NCBI GenBank assembly: GCA_045595725.1
Contig: JAZOAY010000007.1
Location: 1 to 64,000, forward strand
Source of the DNA: SIG575 sp045595725
Lineage (GTDB): Bacteria; Bacillota; Clostridia; Oscillospirales; Acutalibacteraceae
Length of the DNA: 64,000 bases
Reading direction: 5' to 3'
Part shown: positions 15,163 through 22,957 of the stretch, one piece after another
Position numbering within the stretch: the stretch's first letter is position 1
Layout of the letters: each line of letters begins with the position of its first letter
The notes under the pieces: model-generated
Database searches by the model: none
Seen by the model: only the letters and a program-made list of their open reading frames with translations
What the model was told of the DNA's origin: nothing
Program-made: the position numbers and the translations under genes

Positions 15163-15411
15163 ATGTCACTTAGTTTAACACTTTTAATCGTTTTCGGAGT
15201 AATTTTTGCAGCAGCACTTTTTGCAGGTTTCCTTTATGAGAAAGAGCTCAAAGAGTTTGAAAGAATTCTTGTAAGATATCTGAAACTTAAAGCAAAGGCA
15301 CGTAAAGCGGGTGTCAGCGTAGAAGATTACGTAAAAGCAAAGAAAATGCAGAAAGTAACACAGACAAAAAATTATTCAAACGTTGTCAGCTTTGACAATT
15401 GGGTTGCGTAA
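15163..15411 (+). CDS. 82-residue membrane protein under an SOS-type promoter
   Basis: A single N-terminal hydrophobic segment (about 5-24) is followed by a highly basic, helical stretch rich in Lys, Arg and Glu and a short polar tail. A Shine-Dalgarno (GAAAGGAAG) precedes the ATG. The LexA-type box in its promoter and its shape recall small SOS-induced membrane proteins that delay cell division (YneA in Bacillus, SidA in Caulobacter). It has no LysM domain and no visible sequence match to them, so this role is only a hypothesis. The RidA gene begins 16 bases after its stop. Confidence 0.7.
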   Translation: MSLSLTLLIVFGVIFAAALFAGFLYEKELKEFERILVRYLKLKAKARKAGVSVEDYVKAKKMQKVTQTKNYSNVVSFDNWVA

Positions 15412-15426
15412 ACGGAGTAATAAAGT

Positions 15427-15792
15427 ATGATAAAGAGGATGCCTACACATTGCGGTGACGATACATGTTCTTCATGTGTTGTGGCGGGGGATTACATTTT
15501 TCTTGCGCATCATGCAGGGGGACAAGATGTATATGATATTGTCCATCAGACGAGAGCAGTTATTGAAAATATGGCAGAAACGCTGTCAAGTGTAGGTGCA
15601 ACACTTGACGATGTGGTACAGGTTAATTATTACATAAAAAATGTTGACGATTTCCGAAAAGGTGCAGATGTTTTCAGAGAGTATTTTAAAAACGGTGCAC
15701 CTGCGAGAATGACGGTCGTAACGGAATTTATCAATGATATGTGTCTCTGTCAGATGGACGGAATTGCGTACAAACCGAATAACAGAACGTAA
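15427..15792 (+). CDS. RidA/YjgF-family protein
   Basis: The 121-residue protein has the Rid fold: a conserved middle TRAVIENMAETLSSVGATLDDVVQVNYYI and a C-terminal GAPARMTVV, where the Arg is the residue that contacts the substrate carboxylate in true RidA enamine/imine deaminases. The usual final Glu region is replaced by CQMDGIAY, so catalysis is not certain. Rid proteins clear reactive 2-aminoacrylate from the cytoplasm. GGAG stands eight bases before the ATG. It follows the SOS-type small gene in the same transcript and ends at a terminator. Confidence 0.88.
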   Translation: MIKRMPTHCGDDTCSSCVVAGDYIFLAHHAGGQDVYDIVHQTRAVIENMAETLSSVGATLDDVVQVNYYIKNVDDFRKGADVFREYFKNGAPARMTVVTEFINDMCLCQMDGIAYKPNNRT

Positions 15793-15796
15793 AAAA

Positions 15797-15824
15797 CGGG
15801 TAACTTTTGTTGCCTGTTTTTTTA
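15797..15824 (+). terminator. Terminator after the RidA gene
   Basis: CGGGTAAC pairs with GTTGCCTG (two G-T pairs) over a four-base loop, then seven T residues. Confidence 0.8.
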
Positions 15825-15903
15825 TACGCAAATCCGATTGCGATTTTGTCATGCTTGTTTTAAGGCTGATGCTTTGGGTAACAGATGAAATTAACAGACC
15901 TAA

Positions 15904-15977
15904 CGTAGGGGCGTCGTTTCGGCGCCCGAATGAAATTATGCAGATACCAATGCGGGACGGGAAACCCGTCCCCTACG
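15904..15977. repeat. 74-base intergenic palindromic repeat with GTAGGGG ends
   Basis: CGTAGGGG at one end is inverted as CCCCTACG at the other. Inside are two hairpins: GGGCG...CGCCC and CGGGACGGG/CCCGTCCC. GC content is much higher than the surroundings. A related short element lies at 56982-57002. It resembles REP-like elements common between genes in Clostridia. Confidence 0.7.
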
Positions 15978-16011
15978 ATATAATTATTGGTTTGTGTATT
16001 TGAAAATCAAA

Positions 16012-16052
16012 AAAATAACCGCCCAACCCTGAGAAAGTTAGCGGTTATTTTC
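16012..16052. terminator. Bidirectional terminator
   Basis: AAAATAACCGC pairs with GCGGTTATTTT over an 18-base loop. It ends the minus-strand small protein gene at 16086. Confidence 0.75.
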
Positions 16053-16085
16053 ACTAATCAATAATTATGGTTTCTATCAAGAAAA

Positions 16086-16304
16086 TTACAACCTGAAATC
16101 TTCAAACGTATATTCAGGGAGTTCAGGTGCTTTTCGAGGTTCTCTGCGCAGGGGGTCGTATTTAAAAGAACGGCACTTGTAATCAGGTTGAAGAATGCCC
16201 TTTTTGTGGCAGAGAATCATATCGCTGTCAGCGGCTTTTTGTCCGTGAACACAAATTGCACAACAGTACTCTTCTTTTGTTATGGTAGTCTGCTTTTTAT
16301 CCAT
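16086..16304 (-). CDS. 72-residue cysteine-containing protein
   Basis: I do not recognise a named function. Cysteines lie as CC-xx-C (about 14-18), CHKK (about 32) and YKCRSF (about 44), a spacing that could bind zinc or iron, with a His beside two of them. The C-terminus is Pro- and acidic-rich. AAGGAG lies 10 bases before the ATG. It lies next to the ylbJ-like gene on the same strand, 26 bases from that gene's start side, so it is likely the second... gene downstream of its own promoter rather than part of the sporulation operon. Confidence 0.65.
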   Translation of the reverse strand: MDKKQTTITKEEYCCAICVHGQKAADSDMILCHKKGILQPDYKCRSFKYDPLRREPRKAPELPEYTFEDFRL

Positions 16305-16329
16305 GGGAATTCACTCCTTTGCATTTATT

Positions 16330-17400
16330 TTAGCACATTTTCTTGTGAGTATCAAGGTCTAAAACAAAAATTGCGCACATAATGAGAAGTCCTGCGGCAG
16401 CAGGCGCGCTTACGGCAAAAGTTTGTGAGATGACAGATGTTCCTGACGAAAAAACTGAAATTTCACAAGGAAAGATTTTTACAAGTCCCGCACACATAAG
16501 TGAACTGAGCATTGAGTGAAGAAGTCTTCCGCAGAAAAAATAACGGAGTTTAAGTTCTGCTTTTCTCACATATGGTAAAACCTGACAATGAACACAGAGT
16601 CCGCCCCAACCGATAACGGCAGACAAAATTACAGGATTTGCAGATTTTGCGAAACTTTTGCAACCGAGGGAAACTTCGGATATTGCATTGAAAATAGTTG
16701 ACATATTTTCACTTTCAAATTTTGTTGATGCAATATTGAGAAAACAGGAAAAAATAAGAATCCATCCGCAAATAGAAAACATTGATTTTGATGCACCGTA
16801 AACCGATGTTACAAGAGCCTCTGAAAAATCAGGGGTTTTTGACACGGTTTTATTTTTTTCTCTGCAATCGGGTAAAATAAATCGTGAAAGGATTGTAATT
16901 ATCAATGAAGCAAATGTGAGAGATGCATAAATTATTACTCCTGCTTTCAATGATGACAGCATCATTGTACCTACTGCACATATTACAAAGGCGGGTCCTG
17001 CGTTTACTGAAGAAAGCATGATTCTCTTTGCTTCGTCCGGGTGAATTTTATTTTGAGAAAGAAGCTTTGATGCCATTGAGCATCCTGTGGGAAAACCTGA
17101 CCACAGGGAGAAAAAAACAACCATACCTGCAGCAGGTGAAAGCCCTAATAACTTTTTAAAAAACTTTTCACTCTTTTTGCCCGTAAGGTCAAGAATTCCG
17201 CTTGATACCGCAAAGGAAGAAATAACAAGAAAAGGAAAAAGTGACGGTATCATTGTACCTGCACAAAGTTCAAGCCCTTTCCGTATTCCCTCAGCAGAAA
17301 ACAAGGGGAATTTTAATAATAAAAATACTGAAAAAGTACACAGAAGTATATATATAAATATTTTTATTTTTTTGTCTGCTAAAAATTTTTTCAAAGTCAT
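16330..17400 (-). CDS. ylbJ: YlbJ-like sporulation integral membrane protein
   Basis: The 356-residue protein is mostly membrane segments and carries the Gate/nucleoside-recognition pattern: PSLFPFLVISSF near 53, SGFPTGC near 103 and the repeated half with GWGGLCVH near 268. In Bacillus YlbJ is made under sigma E and is needed for spore coat and cortex formation. The start is the ATG at 17400; a GTG one codon before is less likely. It is divergent from yqfC-yqfD, also mother-cell sporulation genes, so the intergenic region 17401-17470 may hold two sigma-E promoters; I could not place them with confidence. Confidence 0.85.
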   Translation of the reverse strand: MTLKKFLADKKIKIFIYILLCTFSVFLLLKFPLFSAEGIRKGLELCAGTMIPSLFPFLVISSFAVSSGILDLTGKKSEKFFKKLLGLSPAAGMVVFFSLWSGFPTGCSMASKLLSQNKIHPDEAKRIMLSSVNAGPAFVICAVGTMMLSSLKAGVIIYASLTFASLIITILSRFILPDCREKNKTVSKTPDFSEALVTSVYGASKSMFSICGWILIFSCFLNIASTKFESENMSTIFNAISEVSLGCKSFAKSANPVILSAVIGWGGLCVHCQVLPYVRKAELKLRYFFCGRLLHSMLSSLMCAGLVKIFPCEISVFSSGTSVISQTFAVSAPAAAGLLIMCAIFVLDLDTHKKMC

Positions 17401-17470
17401 CACCTATTCAAATATATGAATATAAAGGAGAAATAAAACATATTTTTACATAGAAAGAGGGAGATGAAAT

Positions 17471-17743
17471 ATGGCAGGTAAATTTAATTTAGGCGAAAAA
17501 CTTACCGAAGAATTAGGTATACCGAAAACTATTGTAAACGGGTATAACCATATCGAACTTTTCGGAAACCGTGAAGCAATTGTTAATGAGTGCGAGGGGA
17601 TTATTGAATATAGTGAAAAGAGAATAAAACTCAACATAGGAAAAAATACGATTCTTTTTTGCGGAAGTGATTTATGTATGAAAGAATACGGCTCTTCGCA
17701 GGCTGTGATTTCGGGCAATATTCTTACAATAGAATTCGGGTGA
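17471..17743 (+). CDS. yqfC: Sporulation protein YqfC (YabP/YqfC family)
   Basis: The 90-residue protein has the YabP/YqfC pattern: LPKxIVNGYNHIELFGN near residues 17-31 (here beginning IPKTIV), NECEGIIEYSEKRIKL in the middle and a final ISGNILTIEF. It is made in the mother cell and acts with YqfD; its molecular role is unknown. GAGGGAG precedes the ATG. The yqfD start lies nine bases past its stop. Confidence 0.93.
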   Translation: MAGKFNLGEKLTEELGIPKTIVNGYNHIELFGNREAIVNECEGIIEYSEKRIKLNIGKNTILFCGSDLCMKEYGSSQAVISGNILTIEFG

Positions 17744-17752
17744 GGTGAGGGT

Positions 17753-18946
17753 ATGTTCTGGGAAAATTTTCTTGATTTTTTAAAAGGGTATATTGTTTTT
17801 GTGGGCGAAGGAGGATTTCCCGAAAGATTTATTAATCTGTGTTCAGGAAACAAAATTGATATCAGAAACCTGAAAATGCAAAATGATACAATTACAGCTG
17901 AGTGCGGAGTTAAATCTTACGTAAAAATCAGAAAAGCTGCAAAAAAATCAGGAATGAAAGTCCGTATTATCAGCAAACACGGACTACCTTTTTTTATTCA
18001 CAGAAACAGAAAAAGAACGGGAATAATTTTCGGACTTGTTTTCATGGTGATTATGACAATGCTTTTGTCAGAAAGAATATGGGTCATATCTGTTTCAGGG
18101 AATGAAAATATTCCGTCAGAAGATATTATAAGTTCTTTTCACGGACTGGGTGTTAAAACAGGTGTAAAAAAAGACAGCCTTAATGTAAAAGAAATTGCTT
18201 CAAAGGCGTTGACAGAAGTTGATGGCCTTATGTGGAATGCAGTAAATATTGACGGTTGCAGAGTGACAATTGAAATTAAAGAACAGGTAAAAAAAGAAAT
18301 AGTACCGGAAGAAGATGAAACACCGTCAAATATTGTAGCATCCAATTCAGGACAGATTATAAAAATAGAAAATTTTATCGGATCATCTGTTGTGACTTCA
18401 GGAAGTGCTGTTGAAAAAGGAGACATAATAGTAAGCGGTGCGGTAATAAATAAAGATGAAAGTGTAAGTTTCTGCAAAGCAGATGCAAATGTAATTGCAA
18501 GGACCAAAAATACTGTTACCGCTACCATGCCTTATATTCAGGACATGAGAGTTTATTATAAAGTAAAACAGAAAAATTTTATAACATTTTTTTCTGTTAC
18601 TATTCCGGTTAATTACGTAAAGACACCGAAAGGAGAGTATGATTTTTCGCGGACGGAAGATTTCCTTTCCGCGGATGGGATGAAAATACCGGTAGGGATA
18701 ACAAAAGAAAAGTTCAGTCCTTTTGAAAAGAAAAAAATGCGGCTTAATTCATCTGCTGTAAAACTCATGTGTGCTGAAAAATATTTTTCTGAAATTGATA
18801 AGACCTTTGATGATATTCATACAGAAAGTATGACGTTCGAAACCGGGAATGAAAAAAATTTTTTTGTTTTATCATCAACCTTTGACTGCATTGAAAATAT
18901 AGCAGAAAGTGTTCCTATGGACTTGATACTGAATAAAGACATATAA
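17753..18946 (+). CDS. yqfD: Sporulation protein YqfD
   Basis: The 397-residue protein has a cytoplasmic N-terminal domain of about 85 residues, one membrane helix near 90-110 after an Arg/Lys-rich stretch, and a long external region with WVISVSGNENIPSEDI near 107-122. This is the YqfD family of mother-cell sporulation proteins. It is adjacent to yqfC as in Bacillus and Clostridium. A promoter for phoH follows about 35 bases after its stop. Confidence 0.93.
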   Translation: MFWENFLDFLKGYIVFVGEGGFPERFINLCSGNKIDIRNLKMQNDTITAECGVKSYVKIRKAAKKSGMKVRIISKHGLPFFIHRNRKRTGIIFGLVFMVIMTMLLSERIWVISVSGNENIPSEDIISSFHGLGVKTGVKKDSLNVKEIASKALTEVDGLMWNAVNIDGCRVTIEIKEQVKKEIVPEEDETPSNIVASNSGQIIKIENFIGSSVVTSGSAVEKGDIIVSGAVINKDESVSFCKADANVIARTKNTVTATMPYIQDMRVYYKVKQKNFITFFSVTIPVNYVKTPKGEYDFSRTEDFLSADGMKIPVGITKEKFSPFEKKKMRLNSSAVKLMCAEKYFSEIDKTFDDIHTESMTFETGNEKNFFVLSSTFDCIENIAESVPMDLILNKDI

Positions 18947-18981
18947 AAATGAAAAAATTTCAGAAAATATTCACAAAAATA

Positions 18982-19010
18982 GTGACATATACAGATGAAA
19001 ATGGTATAAT
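18982..19010 (+). promoter_or_regulatory. Promoter of the phoH-ybeY-dgkA-era-recO operon
   Basis: GTGACA (18982-18987), 17 bases, TATAAT (19005-19010). It lies 30 bases before the phoH start codon. Confidence 0.7.
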
Positions 19011-19040
19011 AGTTAGGAATAAGTTGTCGGAGGTCTCATT

Positions 19041-20003
19041 TTGTACGAGCAGATAATTAATGTGGACAGAATGGAACAGGCGGTAAGTCTGTTCGGTAGT
19101 TTTGATGAAAATATTAAAATGATTGAAAATGAATTTTCAGTTGCCGTTGTAAGCCGCGGAAGTGAACTTAAAGTTACGGGAGAAGCCGAGAATGTTTCAA
19201 AGGCGTCAAAGGCTATTAACGGATTGCTGACTCTCATCAACAAAGGAGAAACCTTGTCTGAGCAGAACATCAGATATGTTATTTCCCTTGTAGGAGAGGG
19301 GAATGAGGACAAGCTTGAAAGCATGTCTTCCGATTGCATCTGCATTTCTGCAAAAGGAAAACCCATTAAACCCAAAACCCTTGGTCAGAAAAGATATACA
19401 CAGGCAATCCGCGACAACACAATTGTTTTCGGTGTAGGTCCTGCAGGTACAGGTAAAACTTATCTTGCTGTTGCAATGGCGGTTACCGCTTTCAGACAGA
19501 AGCAGATAAACAGGATTATTCTGACTCGTCCTGCTGTTGAAGCAGGTGAAAAACTGGGCTTTCTTCCCGGCGACCTTCAACAGAAAGTTGATCCTTATCT
19601 CAGACCTCTTTATGATGCTCTTTTTGACATGCTTGGTGCTGAGAGTTTCCAGAAGTATCAGGAAAGAGGAGCCATTGAGGTTGCTCCACTTGCATATATG
19701 CGAGGAAGAACACTTGATGACAGCTTTATAATTCTTGACGAAGCGCAGAATACAACAAGGGAACAGATGAAAATGTTCCTTACACGTTTGGGATTTAATT
19801 CTAAAATGGTAATTACCGGTGACGTGACTCAGGTTGACCTGCCTGACGGAAAAAAATCAGGTCTGGTTGAAGTTATTAAAATTCTTAAAAATATTGACGA
19901 TATTGATACTGTACGTTTCAGTGAAAAGGATGTTGTGAGACACAGACTTGTTCAGGACATCGTAAAAGCCTATGAAAGAAGCGAACAGAGAGGTAACAAT
20001 TGA
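19041..20003 (+). CDS. phoH: PhoH family ATPase
   Basis: The 320-residue protein has an N-terminal KH-like region and a C-terminal PhoH ATPase domain with Walker A (GPAGTGKTYLA, about 134-144), TRPAVEAGEKLGFLPGD, and Walker B (FIILDEAQNTT, about 232-242). The family is linked to RNA metabolism, and its gene regularly stands before ybeY. Translation starts at TTG 19041, with GGAGG seven bases upstream. The next gene begins 14 bases after the stop. Confidence 0.94.
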   Translation: MYEQIINVDRMEQAVSLFGSFDENIKMIENEFSVAVVSRGSELKVTGEAENVSKASKAINGLLTLINKGETLSEQNIRYVISLVGEGNEDKLESMSSDCICISAKGKPIKPKTLGQKRYTQAIRDNTIVFGVGPAGTGKTYLAVAMAVTAFRQKQINRIILTRPAVEAGEKLGFLPGDLQQKVDPYLRPLYDALFDMLGAESFQKYQERGAIEVAPLAYMRGRTLDDSFIILDEAQNTTREQMKMFLTRLGFNSKMVITGDVTQVDLPDGKKSGLVEVIKILKNIDDIDTVRFSEKDVVRHRLVQDIVKAYERSEQRGNN

Positions 20004-20016
20004 GGGAGTGTAGAAA

Positions 20017-20529
20017 ATGAAAGAAAGAGGAAAGGTAAAAGTTATAATCAGCAACGACCAGAAGGTGCATAAAATTCCGACAGGTATTCATCTTCTTGTA
20101 AGACAGTGCTGTATTGCTGTGCTTACAATGGAAAATCTTCTGTCACCTGCTGAGATAAGCGTAAGATTTGTTGACAATGAAGAAATTCATAAACTCAACA
20201 AACAGTACAGAGATGTGGACCGTCCGACAGATGTTTTGTCTTTCCCGTTGGGAATTGACGGCGTTTATGATATAAATAATGATACAGGTGCGCAGATGCT
20301 TGGAGACATTGTAATTTCCCTTGAAAAGGCAATGGAACAGGCAGAGGCTTACGGCCATTCTCTCAGACGTGAAGTGGCTTTCCTCACAGTTCATTCAATG
20401 CTACATCTTCTCGGTTATGACCATGAAAACGGTGGTATTGAAGCCGTACATATGAGAGAGAAAGAAGAAACAGTTCTTACTCAGCTGGGACTTAAGAGAA
20501 ACGGCAGTTACTATATGGGTGACGAATAA
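20017..20529 (+). CDS. ybeY: Endoribonuclease / rRNA maturation factor YbeY
   Basis: The metal-binding motif HSMLHLLGYDHE near residues 127-138 supplies the three zinc-binding histidines of the UPF0054/YbeY family. YbeY acts on the 3' end of 16S rRNA and in late 30S quality control. The N-terminal 40 residues and middle region DRPTDVLSFPL are also typical. GGGAG precedes the ATG. The stop is directly followed by the dgkA start. Confidence 0.95.
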   Translation: MKERGKVKVIISNDQKVHKIPTGIHLLVRQCCIAVLTMENLLSPAEISVRFVDNEEIHKLNKQYRDVDRPTDVLSFPLGIDGVYDINNDTGAQMLGDIVISLEKAMEQAEAYGHSLRREVAFLTVHSMLHLLGYDHENGGIEAVHMREKEETVLTQLGLKRNGSYYMGDE

Positions 20530-21003
20530 ATGAAAGGTTTGCTCAGAAGTTTTGTGTATGCGGGAAACGGCATAATATGGTGTCTTAAAAACGAAAGAAA
20601 CATGAGAGCACATTTTTCTCTTTGTGTTTACATGTATGCATATCTCCTTGTTTATGATTTCTTTGTTCTGACAAAAACAGAGTGGGCAATAATTCTTCTT
20701 TGCAATGCTCTTGTTTTTTCTTTGGAAATTGTAAATACGGCGGTTGAAAAAGCCGTTGACCTCGCAATACAGACGAAAAATCCTCTTGCAAAAATTTCAA
20801 AAGATGCTGCAGCAGGAGCGGTCCTTGTTTCTGCAATATTTTCAGTAATAGTGGGTATTATAATTCTTTTTCAGCCCGAAGCATTCAAAGCAATGGCAGA
20901 ATATTACAAGGAAAGAATTTATCTTTTGGTGATTCTTGCAATAAGTCTTTTTCTTACCTTTGTCTTTATTATAAAAGGAATACCTTGCGGTAAAAAGAAA
21001 TAA
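20530..21003 (+). CDS. dgkA: Diacylglycerol/undecaprenol kinase with an extra C-terminal helix
   Basis: Three membrane helices and the motif EIVNTAVEKAVDLA (about 60-73) identify the DgkA family; in Gram-positives it phosphorylates undecaprenol for cell-wall lipid carrier recycling. The usual protein is about 120-135 residues; here 157, because a fourth hydrophobic segment (about 135-152) and a lysine-rich end are added. The start codon follows the ybeY stop with no gap. Its place between ybeY and era is standard in Firmicutes. Confidence 0.92.
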   Translation: MKGLLRSFVYAGNGIIWCLKNERNMRAHFSLCVYMYAYLLVYDFFVLTKTEWAIILLCNALVFSLEIVNTAVEKAVDLAIQTKNPLAKISKDAAAGAVLVSAIFSVIVGIIILFQPEAFKAMAEYYKERIYLLVILAISLFLTFVFIIKGIPCGKKK

Positions 21004-21051
21004 TAAAATTCAGCCGTATTTTTATATACGGCTTTTTTCAGGAGTAAAATT

Positions 21052-21948
21052 ATGAATACTAAAACAGCATTTATTGCAATTGTAGGTTGTCCCAATGTAG
21101 GAAAATCTTCAATACTTAACAAAATGATAGGGCAGAAAATTGCCATTGTATCAAATAAACCTCAGACAACAAGAACAAAGATTGTAGGTGTTCTGACAGA
21201 GGGTGAAACCCAGCTTGTGTTTACAGATACCCCCGGTTTCCACAGACCCCACAACAAACTTGGCGAAAAAATGGTAAAGGCAGTCAGCGACAGTATTTCA
21301 GGAGTTGATGCATGCCTTTTTGTTATTGAGCCTAAAGGTGAACTCCGTCAGGCGGAAACTGAACTTATTGAGAAGTTTAAAAAAGAAAAAATGCCTGTTA
21401 TCCTTGCTATAAATAAAGTCGATACTCTTGCAGATAAAACAGAGCTTATGTCAAGAATCATGGAAATGTCAAAGCTTTACGATTTCACATCAATTGTGCC
21501 TGTTTCTGCACAGAATGGTGCAAACATCAAAGAGCTTGTAGATGAATTGAAAGGACTTGCTTTTGAGTCAATTCACTTTTTCCCCGAGGATACTCTCACC
21601 GACCAGCCTGAGAGAGTTATTGCTGCGGAAATTATCAGAGAAAAAATTCTCAGAAGAATGAATAAAGAAGTTCCTCACGGTATTGCCGTCAGCGTGGAAA
21701 AAATGAGAGAAAGAGATAATTCCGACCTGCTTGATGTTGAAGCAATTATTTATTGTGAAAAAGAAAGTCATAAGGGAATGGTTATCGGTAAAAAAGGTGA
21801 AACTCTTAAAACTATTTCCACAAGAGCAAGAGAAGACATGGAGAAATTTTTTGACTGCCGTATAAATCTTCAGTGTTGGGTAAAAGTCAAAGAAGACTGG
21901 CGAAACAGAGAAGGGTTAATTCATAACTTCGGACTTGATAACGAGTAA
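21052..21948 (+). CDS. era: GTPase Era
   Basis: G1 GCPNVGKSS (about 11-19), G2-region NKPQTTRTK, G3 DTPGFH and G4 NKVD are followed by a C-terminal KH domain with VIGKKGETLKTI (about 243-254) that binds the 3' end of 16S rRNA. Era assists 30S subunit assembly. AGGAG stands seven bases before the ATG. Length (298) is standard. Confidence 0.97.
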   Translation: MNTKTAFIAIVGCPNVGKSSILNKMIGQKIAIVSNKPQTTRTKIVGVLTEGETQLVFTDTPGFHRPHNKLGEKMVKAVSDSISGVDACLFVIEPKGELRQAETELIEKFKKEKMPVILAINKVDTLADKTELMSRIMEMSKLYDFTSIVPVSAQNGANIKELVDELKGLAFESIHFFPEDTLTDQPERVIAAEIIREKILRRMNKEVPHGIAVSVEKMRERDNSDLLDVEAIIYCEKESHKGMVIGKKGETLKTISTRAREDMEKFFDCRINLQCWVKVKEDWRNREGLIHNFGLDNE

Positions 21949-22113
21949 AATCGGCAATAATGCACCATCTTGTCACATTCTTGCTGATTTTAGAAAACAG
22001 AGGTATAACGCACCAACCTGTCCCTTTTTTATCGTTTGGAATATATAACTTTAAAAATTTTCCAAGATTAAATTTCCTTTTTCTGCAGAAATTATTTGCA
22101 GGAGGGGATACGG

Positions 22114-22296
22114 ATGAAAAACGGAGACACATTGTGGAACAAGTTTGTTCTCAGCGGAAAAGTTGATGACTATTTAACTTATTGTGAAAATAAAAAGAGA
22201 GAGGAAAAAGCCTGTGATGATAAACACGGACGGTCTGATAATCAGAGAAAAAAGTTCGGGCGAACAGAACAGAACGGTAACGGTTCTTACACGTGA
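22114..22296 (+). CDS. YqzL-like small protein overlapping recO
   Basis: The 60-residue product begins MKNGDTLWNKFVLSGKVDDY, and the pattern LW..F..SG.VD.YL.Y matches the YqzL family, which sits between era and recO in Firmicutes. Ribosome binding site GGAGGGG lies six bases before the ATG. The homologous part ends by about residue 30; the rest is polar and overlaps the first 80 bases of recO in another frame. Role unknown. Confidence 0.7.
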   Translation: MKNGDTLWNKFVLSGKVDDYLTYCENKKREEKACDDKHGRSDNQRKKFGRTEQNGNGSYT

Positions 22297-22942
22297 ATAC
22301 GGTATTATCAGGGCGTATGTTTACGGGGCTAAAAAGATCGGCTCACGAACAGGCTCCGCTACTCAGCTTTTTGCTTTTTCTGATTTCGGAATTGCTGAAA
22401 AGCGAGGCTCTTACATAATTGAAGCAGCAAAACCGAAAGAAGTATTTTTTAATCTGAGAAACGATGTAAAGAAAATTGCACTTGCTCAGTATTTTGCAGA
22501 GCTTTGTGAAACTCTTGCACCTGAAAAAGAAAACACAGAAGAATACCTGAAACTTATTCTTAATTCTCTTATGCTACTGATGAATGAGAAGCGGGATGAG
22601 AAACTTATAAAATCAGTTTTTGAGCTGTCAATTCTTTCTCTGGGCGGTTACATGCCCAATATTATTGCCTGTGATAAATGCGGAAAATATGAAGATGAAA
22701 ACATGTTTTTTGACACAACAAACGGCAACATTTTTTGTGAGGGTTGCGGAAATTTCGGAATGAAAGTTCCCATGAGTGTGATTTCTGCAGTAAGATACAT
22801 TGTTCTCAGCGACAGACAGAAAATTTTTAATTTTAATCTTAACGAGTCAAGCTTTGAAACTCTTTCGCAGTTGACGGAAAAATATACTTTGTCAATGCTT
22901 CAGAGAAAATTCAAAACACTTGATTTTTACCATTTATTATGA
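22217..22942 (+). CDS. recO: DNA repair protein RecO
   Basis: The N-terminal OB fold begins INTDGLIIREKSSGEQNRTVTVLT, as in RecO proteins, and four cysteines (CDKCGKY near 155 and CEGCGNFG near 178) form the zinc site. RecO loads RecA on SSB-coated DNA in the RecFOR pathway. The ATG at 22217 is chosen because the family begins with this N-terminus; the frame is open eleven codons further up. Translation is probably coupled to the overlapping YqzL-like gene. Confidence 0.93.
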   Translation: MINTDGLIIREKSSGEQNRTVTVLTREYGIIRAYVYGAKKIGSRTGSATQLFAFSDFGIAEKRGSYIIEAAKPKEVFFNLRNDVKKIALAQYFAELCETLAPEKENTEEYLKLILNSLMLLMNEKRDEKLIKSVFELSILSLGGYMPNIIACDKCGKYEDENMFFDTTNGNIFCEGCGNFGMKVPMSVISAVRYIVLSDRQKIFNFNLNESSFETLSQLTEKYTLSMLQRKFKTLDFYHLL

Positions 22943-22957
22943 AAGGAAGGGTGTTAA

